Below, one piece after another: positions 42,522-52,900 of a DNA stretch of 64,000 nucleotides; positions within the stretch are counted from its first letter, which is position 1; every line of letters begins with the position of its first letter. The translations under genes were made by a program, and so were the position numbers. A model generated the notes under the pieces. It worked only from the letters and a program-made list of their open reading frames with translations, had not been told where the DNA came from and did not search any database. This stretch comes from Sphingobacteriaceae bacterium. GTDB taxonomy: Bacteria > Bacteroidota > Bacteroidia > UBA7662. The stretch covers positions 124,001 through 188,000 of the forward strand of contig JAUXNJ010000040.1 in NCBI GenBank assembly GCA_030682795.1, given 5' to 3'.

Positions 42522-42957
42522 CATCGCTACTTTTCATCCAGCACAATTGCCCGATTCGGCCCAACAAGCCGCCATTGCCCATTTTTTACATGCGGCTTTG
42601 GAGCAATATGGCGATCCACTTGACCAAATTACGGCTTGTTTAGACTACGCCCTCAGCAAGGCAGCAGGCAGAGGTGGGGCCGTGATTACCGCTACCGACA
42701 ACTTTGGCAAATTAGTAGGCGCCACCATCATCAACCACACCAATATGGGCGGCTACATTCCCGAGCACATTTTGGTCTACATCGCCGTCGACCCCGCCAC
42801 GCGTGGACAAGGCGTGGGTAAGCAGCTCATGCAAACGGCCATCGACTTTTTGCCTGGCGGCATTGCTTTGCACGTGGAGCCCGACAATCCCGCCCGCAAG
42901 CTTTACGAAGCCCTCGGCTTTACCAATAAGTATCTTGAAATGCGTTTAGCGAGGTAG
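42514..42957 (+). CDS. GNAT family N-acetyltransferase
   Basis: This 147-residue protein has the GNAT core: strand ILVYIAVDPATRGQGVGKQL (residues about 88-107) with the acetyl-CoA loop RGQGVG, then LHVEPDNPARKLYEALGF. It resembles small acetyltransferases acting on amino groups of amino acids or peptides. The gene overlaps the symporter gene by 8 bases and stops 2 bases before the racemase gene, so the three form one operon. Acetylation of the imported solute is possible but only inferred. Confidence 0.9.
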   Translation: MLDIATFHPAQLPDSAQQAAIAHFLHAALEQYGDPLDQITACLDYALSKAAGRGGAVITATDNFGKLVGATIINHTNMGGYIPEHILVYIAVDPATRGQGVGKQLMQTAIDFLPGGIALHVEPDNPARKLYEALGFTNKYLEMRLAR

Positions 42958-42959
42958 AT

Positions 42960-44033
42960 ATGGCTATTTTAACGATGAGACGTAGTAAACTGCGGCTCAA
43001 TTATGCTTTTTTAGAGCAGTTATTTGAAAATTCCGAGGCGGATTGGGGGGTGGTGACCAAGCTGCTTTGCGGCAACGAGCTTTTTATCAAAGAAGTGCTG
43101 GCCTTGGGCATCAAAGAAGTGCACGATTCGCGCGTGAGCAACCTGCGTATGATTAAAAAGCTGGCGCCTAAGGTCCAAACCTGCTACATCAAACCGGCAC
43201 CCAAACGCAGCATTCCTGCCATTGTGCAGTATGCCGATGTGAGTCTGCAAACCGACCTCGAAACCATGAAAGCCCTATCTGCCGAGGCCAAGCGGCAGGG
43301 CAAAACCCATAAGGTAATCATCATGGTAGAGATGGGCGACCTGCGCGAAGGCGTGATGGGCGAGCAGCTGGTCGATTTTTACGAGTCGGTTTTTGAGCTG
43401 CAGCACATCGACATCATCGGTTTGGGCACCAACCTCAATTGTCTGCACGGGGTGATGCCTTCGCAAGACAAGCTCATCCAATTGAGTCTATACAAACAAA
43501 TCATCGAGCTCAAATTCAACCGCAAAATTCCCTGGATCAGCGGCGGCACCTCGGTAACCGTGCCTTTGTTGCTGCAAAAGCGCATTCCTCCGGGCGTAAA
43601 CCACTTCCGCATCGGCGAAACGCTGTATTTTGGGGCCGATTTGTTCGCCGACAAAGTCATCGACGGCATGCAGGAGGATGTGTTTTCGTTCCAAGCCGAA
43701 ATCATTGAGTTGTCGGAGAAGCCGCTGCTACCTACCGGCGACCTGGGCTACAATCCCCAAGGCGAAATGCTTGAAATGAATGAAAATTTATACGGCCAAA
43801 CCTCTTTCAGGGCCATTATAGATGTGGGCGTGCTCGACATTGACCCGAAATACCTGCTCATGCAGTTGCCCGGCATCAGCATCATTGGCTCGAGCAGCGA
43901 TATGATTGTGCTCGATTTGGGTGAGAATCCCCATGGCCTCAAAGTAGGCGATACCATCCCCTTTGGACTCAAATACATGGGCGCTTTGAGTTTGATGAAC
44001 TCTAATTATGTAGAGAAGGTGGTGGCAGGTTGA
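42960..44033 (+). CDS. Alanine/ornithine racemase family PLP enzyme
   Basis: This 357-residue protein belongs to the fold-III PLP enzymes of the alanine/ornithine racemase type. The cofactor lysine is K34 in VVTKLLCGN, followed by HDSRVSNLRMIKKL and later IIGLGTNLNCLHGVMPS. The phosphate-binding and active-site segments ISGGTSVTVPLL and NHFRIGETLYFG come next. It should racemise an amino acid; ornithine or another basic residue is suggested by the family but not by a specific motif. It is the last gene of the symporter-GNAT-racemase operon and may act on the imported substrate. Confidence 0.9.
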   Translation: MAILTMRRSKLRLNYAFLEQLFENSEADWGVVTKLLCGNELFIKEVLALGIKEVHDSRVSNLRMIKKLAPKVQTCYIKPAPKRSIPAIVQYADVSLQTDLETMKALSAEAKRQGKTHKVIIMVEMGDLREGVMGEQLVDFYESVFELQHIDIIGLGTNLNCLHGVMPSQDKLIQLSLYKQIIELKFNRKIPWISGGTSVTVPLLLQKRIPPGVNHFRIGETLYFGADLFADKVIDGMQEDVFSFQAEIIELSEKPLLPTGDLGYNPQGEMLEMNENLYGQTSFRAIIDVGVLDIDPKYLLMQLPGISIIGSSSDMIVLDLGENPHGLKVGDTIPFGLKYMGALSLMNSNYVEKVVAG

Positions 44034-44051
44034 TGCCTAGCGAGCAACCGG

Positions 44052-44477
44052 TTACTCCGACTCTTCCATTTCCCCAACCACCTCAGCAGCTTCTTCGGCT
44101 TTGGGTTTTGATACGAAGCTCATGAGCACCTTGCGGCCTTTCATCAACTGCAATTGTCCTTTTTTAATACGCCAGCGGTCGTGTTGATCCACTGCCTCCC
44201 AAAAAGCCTTGTCTGCCCCATGCGCACACGCCATTTTAGTGCTGGCAACTTGTTGAAAAGCCACACGGCCATCTACCTTGGCTTGGGCTTTAAATTGATT
44301 GCAACCGTCGCTGCCCTGCACTCGCATATTGGGCGAGATGCTGAAGCTGGGAACCTTGGTGGTACCGCTGATTTTAGTGGCTTCCCACTGGTGGTGGAGG
44401 ATTTCGGCAACTTCGGGCAGGCGCTGACTTTGGCAGCTGAACACAAACAGAGAGAGGAGCAAGAGCAGGATTCGCAT
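44052..44477 (-). CDS. META-domain lipoprotein (HslJ-like)
   Basis: This 141-residue protein has a lipoprotein signal (MRILLLLLSLFVFSC, cysteine at residue 15) and one META domain. The domain includes LHHQWEATKISGT, MRVQGSDGCNQFKAQA with the typical G-x-x-G-C-N, and STKMAC. It ends in an acidic tail (EEAAEVVGEMEESE). META proteins such as HslJ are linked to heat and antibiotic tolerance in E. coli, but their biochemical role is unknown. It is convergent with the racemase gene. Confidence 0.85.
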   Translation of the reverse strand: MRILLLLLSLFVFSCQSQRLPEVAEILHHQWEATKISGTTKVPSFSISPNMRVQGSDGCNQFKAQAKVDGRVAFQQVASTKMACAHGADKAFWEAVDQHDRWRIKKGQLQLMKGRKVLMSFVSKPKAEEAAEVVGEMEESE

Positions 44478-44551
44478 CTTACAAAGTTAGCTTTTCGCGG
44501 GAACAAGCTATATTCGTGCAGCGAAAATTTATGCACCCTTCTTTTCTAAAC

Positions 44552-45442
44552 ATGAAAAAGCTCCTTTGGATGTGGTTGCTGCTTTTGGGCAGTGCGGCCC
44601 AAGCGCAAAGCGATTATACTTTCTGGGCCAACAATGTGGGTTGGGATGGGGTAACACCTTGGGAGGAGTACATCATTCGTTCGCCGCTGCGGATGGGGCC
44701 GAATGCCTTGCCGCTGCCCATTCAGCGAGAGCCGCGGCTCGACAGCAATTGGCATTTTGAGCTGATAGGCGAGTTTCACAGCGCGCCGGGCGACCGCACG
44801 CAGAATCCTTTTGTATTTATACGTGTGCCCTTGGCGCCGGGCCGGGTGGCGCTCGACCTTACCTGGCGGCCGCTCGAGTGGTTTCAAACCAGCGAGCAAG
44901 TGCGTGATTTCCGCCGAGCGCGGGGCGAAAGCGGGGAGGGGAGCAGTCCGGGCGATGTATGGATCACCACCGTAGCCCAAATTGCCAAGCAAGAAAACAA
45001 CAAAGCGGGGCTCAACCTTACGCTCAATGTGGCCGTAAAGACCACCGCCGGCAAAAACCTCGAAAACGCGCGACACACCAATACGCCGGGTTATATTTTT
45101 GATTTGCACGCAGGCCGCGCCTGGGAGCGCGAAGGCCGCTGGCTCAACCGCTGGTCGTTGTTCGGCAATGCCGGTCTTTGGGTGTGGCAAGAAGGCCTCG
45201 CCCAGCAAAACGACGCCTTTATATATGGAGTGCGCAGCGAGCTCGACCACGGTCCCTGGCGGCTCGGCTTAGGTGCCACCGGCTACATCGGCTGGATCAA
45301 CAACGGCGACCGGCCCTACGCCGCCCGCGCCGACCTGCGCTACCAACGCGGGCAATGGCAAGGCCTGCTCGGCTACCAGCACGCGTTTCAAGACCTTACT
45401 ACACATTTGTTGCGCGTGGGCGTTGGGCTGCAGCTCCGTTAG
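44552..45442 (+). CDS. Exported protein, probable outer membrane barrel
   Basis: This 296-residue protein has a signal peptide (MKKLLWMWLLLLGSAAQAQ, start ATG at 44552). It has many short amphipathic strands with aromatic borders (RVALDLTWRPLEWF, LNLTLNVAVKT, RWSLFGNAGLWVW, WRLGLGATGYIGW, LRVGVGLQLR). The even spacing and the strand-like C-terminus suggest a 12- to 14-strand outer membrane barrel. I do not recognise the family. The TAG stop (45440-45442) directly continues into B-type repeat units. Confidence 0.7.
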   Translation: MKKLLWMWLLLLGSAAQAQSDYTFWANNVGWDGVTPWEEYIIRSPLRMGPNALPLPIQREPRLDSNWHFELIGEFHSAPGDRTQNPFVFIRVPLAPGRVALDLTWRPLEWFQTSEQVRDFRRARGESGEGSSPGDVWITTVAQIAKQENNKAGLNLTLNVAVKTTAGKNLENARHTNTPGYIFDLHAGRAWEREGRWLNRWSLFGNAGLWVWQEGLAQQNDAFIYGVRSELDHGPWRLGLGATGYIGWINNGDRPYAARADLRYQRGQWQGLLGYQHAFQDLTTHLLRVGVGLQLR

Positions 45443-45925
45443 ATCGCTCGCTGCGCTCGCTTTACAGACCGCTTGCCTTCGGCGCGCTTTTCAGACATCA
45501 GACCGCTCGCCTACGGCTCGCTATCAGACAGACTTGGCCCTAGCGTTGGTGATTGGATGGCTAAAGTTATTTTCAGGTTCCAGCCAAATCGGAAATCCGT
45601 CGTCATAAATCGCCAATCGAAATCGAAAATCGCGAATCACCAGTCGCTAGGGCCTGCTCTATCTGAAAAGGGAGCATCGCGACCGGTCTGATGTCTGAAA
45701 AGTGAGCGCAGCGAACGGTCTGTAAAGCGAGCGCAGCGAGCGGTCTAATTCGCAAATCGCCAATCGAAATCGCCAATCCTCCATCGCCAGGGCCTGCTCT
45801 ATCTGAAAAGGGAGCATCGCGACCGGTCTGATGTCTGAAAAGTGAGCGCAGCGAACGGTCTGTAAAGCGAGCGCAGCGAGCGGTCTAATTCGCAAATCGC
45901 CAATCGAAATCGCAAATCACCAATC
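45443..45925. repeat. Composite intergenic repeat, copies 4-6, with a 140-bp tandem duplication
   Basis: Directly after the TAG stop come B units (about 45443-45527), a linker containing CCTAGCG and CCAAATCGGAAATCC (45538-45597) and an A array (to about 45640), all reversed. Then CGCTAGGGCCTGCTCTATCTG opens a forward copy with three B units and a reversed A array. A segment of 125 bases (45649-45773) is repeated without change at 45789-45913, 140 bases farther on. The region to 46010 also has a CTCCGTG repeat (45929-45960) and no gene. Confidence 0.85.
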
Positions 45926-45987
45926 CAGCTTCTCCGTGTCCTCCGTGACCTTCGTGTTTCAAATTCACAAATCAATTCGCTTTTCAA

Positions 45988-46018
45988 TTTGATAATTCAA
46001 TCTAAAGAATTAGCTTTG
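45988..46018 (+). promoter_or_regulatory. Promoter of atpD-atpC
   Basis: TTTG (45988-45991), a 19-base spacer and TAGCTTTG (46011-46018) match the Bacteroidota consensus exactly. The ATG of atpD is 37 bases downstream of the second box. Confidence 0.8.
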
Positions 46019-46042
46019 CGCTCTCGTTGAAAGACGCAATAA

Positions 46043-47560
<1,518 letters not shown>

Positions 47561-47574
47561 TAGGAGGGCGATAG

Positions 47575-47817
47575 ATGTACCTCGAAATTTTAACACCCGA
47601 CCGCAAGCTTTTCGAAGGCGATGTGACCTCGGTAAAAGTACCGGGCAGCAAAGGCCAATTTGAAGTGTTGAAGAACCACGCGCCCCTCATTTCTTCTTTG
47701 GAAGCCATGGGCCAGGTACGTGTAATCACCGCCGAAAACAAAACGGTGTATTTTGACATCAAAGGTGGGGTGATTGAAGTGTTGAAAGACAAAGTCATCA
47801 TCCTCACAGAAGCATAA
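47575..47817 (+). CDS. atpC: ATP synthase F1 subunit epsilon (short form)
   Basis: This 80-residue protein is the beta-sandwich domain of epsilon (EILTPDRKLFEGDVTSVKVP, GQFEVLKNHAPLISSLE). It lacks the C-terminal helical hairpin (about 50 residues) that inhibits the enzyme in E. coli and Bacillus. Short epsilon subunits are usual in Bacteroidota. It connects the rotor to the beta subunits. It follows atpD by 14 bases and is closed by a strong terminator. Confidence 0.96.
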   Translation: MYLEILTPDRKLFEGDVTSVKVPGSKGQFEVLKNHAPLISSLEAMGQVRVITAENKTVYFDIKGGVIEVLKDKVIILTEA

Positions 47818-47841
47818 TTATCCTGTAAGTATTTAATTGAG

Positions 47842-47873
47842 AAGCCATTCGCGCAAGCGGGTGGCTTTTTTTT
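47842..47873 (+). terminator. Terminator of atpD-atpC
   Basis: AAGCCATTCGC-gcaa-GCGGGTGGCTT is an 11-bp stem with two G-T pairs and a GCAA loop, followed by eight T. The group II intron begins 3 bases after it. Confidence 0.9.
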
Positions 47874-47875
47874 AT

Positions 47876-49776
47876 GTGTGCCGTGCATGGCAATCAACTA
47901 GGTGGTGCAAGTCCACTGTGGGGGTATGTAATCGCCAACCACTAGCTTAAGGCAAGGGTGTCCATCGTGAGATGGAATCTGAAGGAAGCCGGCGGCAAAA
48001 TACTGCTCCGAGAAACACGAACCTTATCAGGCATATCCAACGGGATGAGACTGCATAACAAGTCGAAGTCCAAAGATTACACGGACATTGGAGTGTAAAT
48101 AAGGCGGAGATATGGTATGAAAGTAGATTGTCTTACCACGGGAGGCCTCATGGACGTGTGGAGATGTATTTAGAAACAAGGAGTAAAGCTTGCCATGAGG
48201 AGTCAGCCGAGGCCATAGTACCCCAAAAAAAAACGACCAAAAGGGGAAGGGCTGAACTTTAAGGAGTGAAAAGTACATGAAAACCACCAATTAAGAGGAA
48301 GAATGCAGAAAATCTCGAACAACGAGACCTGGCCACAGAAGAATAGGACGGCATCTGAAGGTAATGTGGGAGGGCAGACTTTTATGTGGATGGTTGAAAG
48401 CAACTTCACGGATTTTAACCGATTAGCGTATGGAGTGCTAGAGTTTATACTCTCACCTAGCAACCTGAACGCTGCCTACCTTCAGGTAAGGCGGAACAAA
48501 GGAGCAGGTGGTGTAGACAAGATGGAGGTCGAGTCCTTGAAGGACTATCTTGTCAAGAACAAGGCTGAACTCTTAGCATCCATATTGCGGGGTTGTTACC
48601 GCCCCAATCCTGTTCGCAGGGTAGAGATACCCAAAGACAACGGGCAGAAGCGTCAGTTGGGCATCCCCACGGTAGTGGATAGGGTTATACAACAAGCGAT
48701 TGCCCGAGTACTCAGTGGGCTTTATGAACCTCAATTTAGCGACCACAGCTATGGGTTCAGACCGAAGCGCAACGCCCATCAAGCCCTAGAGAAATGTAGG
48801 AAGTACATCACAGAAGGCTATGTATACGCAGTTGACTTGGACTTGGAAAAGTTCTTCGACAAGGTAAACCATAGCAAACTCATAGAGGTGCTCTCCCGCA
48901 CGATCAAAGACGGCAGGGTAGTATCGTTGATACACAAATACCTGAATGCTGGGGTGCAAATTGGTGGCCAACTCGAAGCGAGCGAAGCAGGTGTTCCGCA
49001 GGGAGGGCCACTAAGTCCTTTGCTAAGCAACATCATGCTGAATGAGCTGGATAAAGAGTTGGAGCGCAGAGGCCACAAGTTTGTTCGTTATGCAGATGAC
49101 TTGGTCATTTGGTGCAAGAGCAAACGAGGAGCAGAGCGGGTAATGGTTTCCATCATCCGCTTTATTGAGCAAAAGTTGTTCTTAAAAGTGAACAAGGAGA
49201 AGAGCCAAGTAGCCCGCCACAACAATGTAAAGTTCCTTGGCTACTCGTTTTACAAAACGAAGGGCGAGGGTCGGCTACGCATACACCCCAAAAGTGCAGC
49301 AAAGATGAAAGCGCGCATCAAAGTGCTTACATCGCGTAGCAATGGCTGGGGTAACGAACGCAGGAAGGAAGCGCTCCGCCAATACATTATTGGCTGGGTT
49401 AACTACTTCAAGTTGGCGGACATGGAGAAGCTGCTAAAGATGGTAGACGAGTGGTACAGACGAAGGCTCAGAATGGTCATTTGGAAACAATGGAAACGAA
49501 TTAAGACCAGACTGACGAATCTAACCAAGCTTGGAGTAAAGAAGTCCAAAGCTTGGGAATGGGCGAACTCAAGGAAGGGCTACTGGCACTTGGCCAATAG
49601 CTTTATACTTGCTACGTCCATTACCACGGAGAAACTACATCAAGCAGGATATATATTCTTCTCCGACCAATACCAAAAGGTTAGAATCAAAACTTAAAGA
49701 ACCGCCGTATACCGAACGGTACGTACGGTGGTGTGAGAGGACAGGTAGGGAATTAATCCCTACCTTCCTACTCGAT
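47876..49776 (+). mobile_element. Group II intron with encoded reverse transcriptase
   Basis: The element starts GTGTGCC, the usual 5' end of group II introns, followed by about 420 bases of structured RNA (domains I-IV). The reverse transcriptase gene follows. After its stop comes domain V (49699-49732: ACCGCCGTATACC-gaac-GGTACGTACGGTGGT). Domain VI (49741-49776) has a perfect AGGTAGGGA/TCCCTACCT stem, and the end CTCGAT matches the 3' AY rule. It is about 1.9 kb and inserted 3 bases behind the atpC terminator, the site preference known for bacterial class C introns. The class is not certain from sequence alone. Confidence 0.9.
48303..49697 (+). CDS. ltrA: Group II intron reverse transcriptase/maturase
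   Basis: The 464-residue protein has the fingers-palm reverse transcriptase domains (RRNKGAGGVDKMEVESLKDY, RRVEIPKDNGQKRQLGIPTV, SYGFRPKRNAHQAL), with the catalytic YADD at residues 263-266. The maturase X domain follows (INYFKLADMEKLLKMVDEW-like helices, then RRLRMVIWKQWKRIKTRL). It lacks a clear HNH endonuclease at the C-terminus, as in class C-type introns that use other ways to prime. It splices and retro-homes its intron RNA. The ATG at 48303 follows an AGAGGAAGA purine run. All reverse transcriptase motifs look intact. Confidence 0.95.
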   Translation: MQKISNNETWPQKNRTASEGNVGGQTFMWMVESNFTDFNRLAYGVLEFILSPSNLNAAYLQVRRNKGAGGVDKMEVESLKDYLVKNKAELLASILRGCYRPNPVRRVEIPKDNGQKRQLGIPTVVDRVIQQAIARVLSGLYEPQFSDHSYGFRPKRNAHQALEKCRKYITEGYVYAVDLDLEKFFDKVNHSKLIEVLSRTIKDGRVVSLIHKYLNAGVQIGGQLEASEAGVPQGGPLSPLLSNIMLNELDKELERRGHKFVRYADDLVIWCKSKRGAERVMVSIIRFIEQKLFLKVNKEKSQVARHNNVKFLGYSFYKTKGEGRLRIHPKSAAKMKARIKVLTSRSNGWGNERRKEALRQYIIGWVNYFKLADMEKLLKMVDEWYRRRLRMVIWKQWKRIKTRLTNLTKLGVKKSKAWEWANSRKGYWHLANSFILATSITTEKLHQAGYIFFSDQYQKVRIKT

Positions 49777-49837
49777 TCAGTGGTTAATCAGGATTTATAA
49801 TGTCGGTATTTGTACAATGCCCGCATCCTTATTTGTC

Positions 49838-49845
49838 TACTTTTG
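49838..49845 (+). promoter_or_regulatory. Promoter box TACTTTTG before the adhesin gene
   Basis: An exact TAnnTTTG match lies 107 bases before the ATG at 49953, just beyond the intron's 3' end. A TTTG at 49809-49812 could be the -33 box, though the 25-base spacing is long. The leader would be about 100 bases. Confidence 0.4.
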
Positions 49846-49952
49846 TGGCTGTTAATATTTTTTATGAGAGTATACACTTGTTTCGAACCGCAGTGCCAGT
49901 ATTTGTCGCGCTGTATGATGGTTATGGATGGTTTAATTTTAAATGATAAGTC

Positions 49953-52900
49953 ATGAAAAAGAGCATTGGAATTTTATTGCTGATGTTGGTTACTAGTAGT
50001 TTAAAACCCATTTCAGCACAAACCCAGAGCATCATTGGCGCAGGGTCTAATTCAGGGACTTCCTCTAATGGCGCTACTGGTGATGGCGGGCCTATGTACA
50101 ATACTGGAGGCACAAGCACCTTTTTTTATTCCAGGCATCATATGCTGTATACGCAGTCAGAATTGAATGCAGCAGGTGTAATTCCAGGTCAGCTCATTCA
50201 GAAAATTTCTTGGCGCAAAGCAAATAATGCTGCAATTATTACGCCTGCAACCATTTTGTTTAATATACATTTGAAAAACTCCGGACTCACCAGCGTCCCC
50301 GCAGCTCCACAGGATTATGCGACCCTGATACAAGGTGCTACTTTGGTGTATAGCTCCACGAATCAAAATTTTTCAGCAGACACTGGCTGGGTTGAATTCA
50401 CATTATCCAGTCCATTTGTTTACACTGGTGGTTCTTTAGAGTTGACCACCATGTGGGATATGTCTTTAGCAGGAACAGGTGTTTCTACTGCAAATTTCGC
50501 TTGGTATAAAGATCCTGGATCAATCATTTCCCATGTCAATTCAACGCAAAGCACTATACTGAATAATAACAGGACGGTAAGGGCTTAAATTCGCTTTACA
50601 CACATCCCGAATGCTCCTTGTGTCGATCCGCCGACGCCAGGTAATGCAGTAACAAATACGCCTAACGTATGTGCTGGCCAGGTAGTTTCAGTGAGTTTGC
50701 AAGGCACTTCAACGGGTGCTGGATTGGCCTATCAATGGCAAAGCTCCACCGATAGCATCAACTGGCAGAATATGGTAGGCGAAACAAACGCCAATTTAAA
50801 TACCACGCAGGCAGTGCCGTTGAGCTATTATCGCTGTCAAGTAACCTGCGGCGCAACCACTTTGCCAAGCGGAGGTGTTCGAGTAGATGCCCTGGTAAAC
50901 GCATTGATTGGTGCTTATTCCGTCAATCCAAGCTTGCCAACAGGGGGGGCGAATTTTCAATCTCTCAACAATGCTTTGCAAGTAATTAATTGCGCAGGTA
51001 TAAGCGGTGCAGTCATCCTGAATGTTGCTCCTGGCACCTATTCTGGAAACTTCACCATAGGTAATTTTGCAGGTGCGATAGCTGGACTTACCATTACCTC
51101 AGCCACTGGAAATCCTGCCGATGTGGTTTTTAGCAATGGTGGCGCTGGAAATACATTTGCCATTGATGGTGCAACTTCAGTTACCTTAACGGGAATTAGC
51201 ATTATTAATAGCTTAGCCCCTACCGTTGCATCTGCTGGCGTGTTCATAAATAGCAGTTCAAATATTGCTGTTACCAATTGCATTATTAGCGGAAATAACG
51301 GCAGTACTGTAGTAAACAACAGGGCCATTTATGCCACCAATTCACAAAGTCTTTTGATAATTGGCAACGTTATAAGTAATGCTTATTACGGCATTTACCA
51401 TGTAGGTGCTGCCAGCCCGAACTATTCCGTGGCCAATCAATACATTGCAAATACCATCACCAATTGCTTTTACTATGGCATTTATTTAACCAATCATGCA
51501 CTTTCTCAGGTGGAAGCTAATAAGATCAGTGATTTTCAGCCAAATGTCTCCTCTCACGGGATTTATTTAGGCCGTTCACAGGATATGACCATTGGTAATA
51601 ATGAAATTTATGGCAGCATTGGCATTTATGGTATTTACATGACCAATGTCAATGTATCAGCAACGGCAGGGGGTAAAAATCTGGTCTACAATAATGTGAT
51701 TTCAGGAGATTTTTCTTCCACTACTCCCCGAGCTATCTATTTCTTGGCAAGTAGCACCGATGGACGAGACCAGGCCACTTTTGTGCACAACAGCATCGAA
51801 CTCCGTACCGCAAGTACCTCAACAGCAGCGAATGGTGCAGTTTTCTTCACGGGAGGGTCTGCAACAGCGCCACTTTTTAGCAATTTAGAATTGTTGAATA
51901 ACGCAATTAAAATTATTCGACCCGGTGCAGGTACCAACATGGCCAGTGTGTATATGCCTGGAGATTACATCAAAGATTCATTGGTAAGTAACAATAACCT
52001 GTTCTTTTTTGATGGCACTAATCCTGCTGGAGAATTTAGAATTGGAGCAATAAATTATGCGTTGGCTGCTTGGAGAACTTTCACTTCACAAGATGTAAAT
52101 TCTGTGGTGGGTGATCCTTTATACATATCTGCAACCAATTTGGCGCCTTTAAGTGTGTCTCCTTTAAAGGATGCAGCGTCTGTACTGCCGTATGTTTTTG
52201 TTGATATTGTTGGGAATTCACGTGGTACCACCCCTGATATTGGAGCATATGAAATTCAAACCACCAACAATGATATTTTGATGGTTGATTTTATTTCGCC
52301 TGCTAGTACTAGTCCGGGCGCCACCCCGCTAACAGTAGCTGCACGCTTCAAGAACGTAGGTACAACGCCGCTAACTGGAGCTGTCTTTTCTTACCAATTT
52401 GCTAATGACCCAGTGGTAACGCAAGTCTTTACAGGGAATATTGTGCCCCAGGATACGGGAATTGTTACTTTTACGACTACACTTTCCATCCCACTTGGTA
52501 TTTCTGGCGAGTTACGGGTTTGGTCAAGCGCGCCAAATGGGCAGCCAGATCCAACACCTTCAAATGACACGATCAGACAAGTGATGTGTCAGCCGCTTGG
52601 GGCAGGTACCTATACTGTAGGCAACCCAACAGCAGATTTTCCTGATTTTACTTTGCTTTCTGACGTTCTGAATTGTGGAGGCGTATCGGGGCCTGTTACC
52701 TTTCTGTTGGATGGACTTAATAACTTGATATCAGGTCAGCTGCAGTTGGGATTGGTGCCTGGCGCCAGTGCTATCAATACCATTACTTTTAACGGACAGG
52801 GAGATACGCTCAGTTCTTCGGGATCTGTTACTGCTCCTCATGTAGTTGTTCTCTCTGGTGCAAAACACATCCGCCTCCAGAATATGTTTATTCGCGCAGA

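Noticed and set aside
45178-45895. Open frames running through the B repeats (RSLRSLYRPFA-type proteins)
   Set aside because: They arise from the periodic repeat lacking stops in some frames. They have no start signals and no conserved N-terminus.
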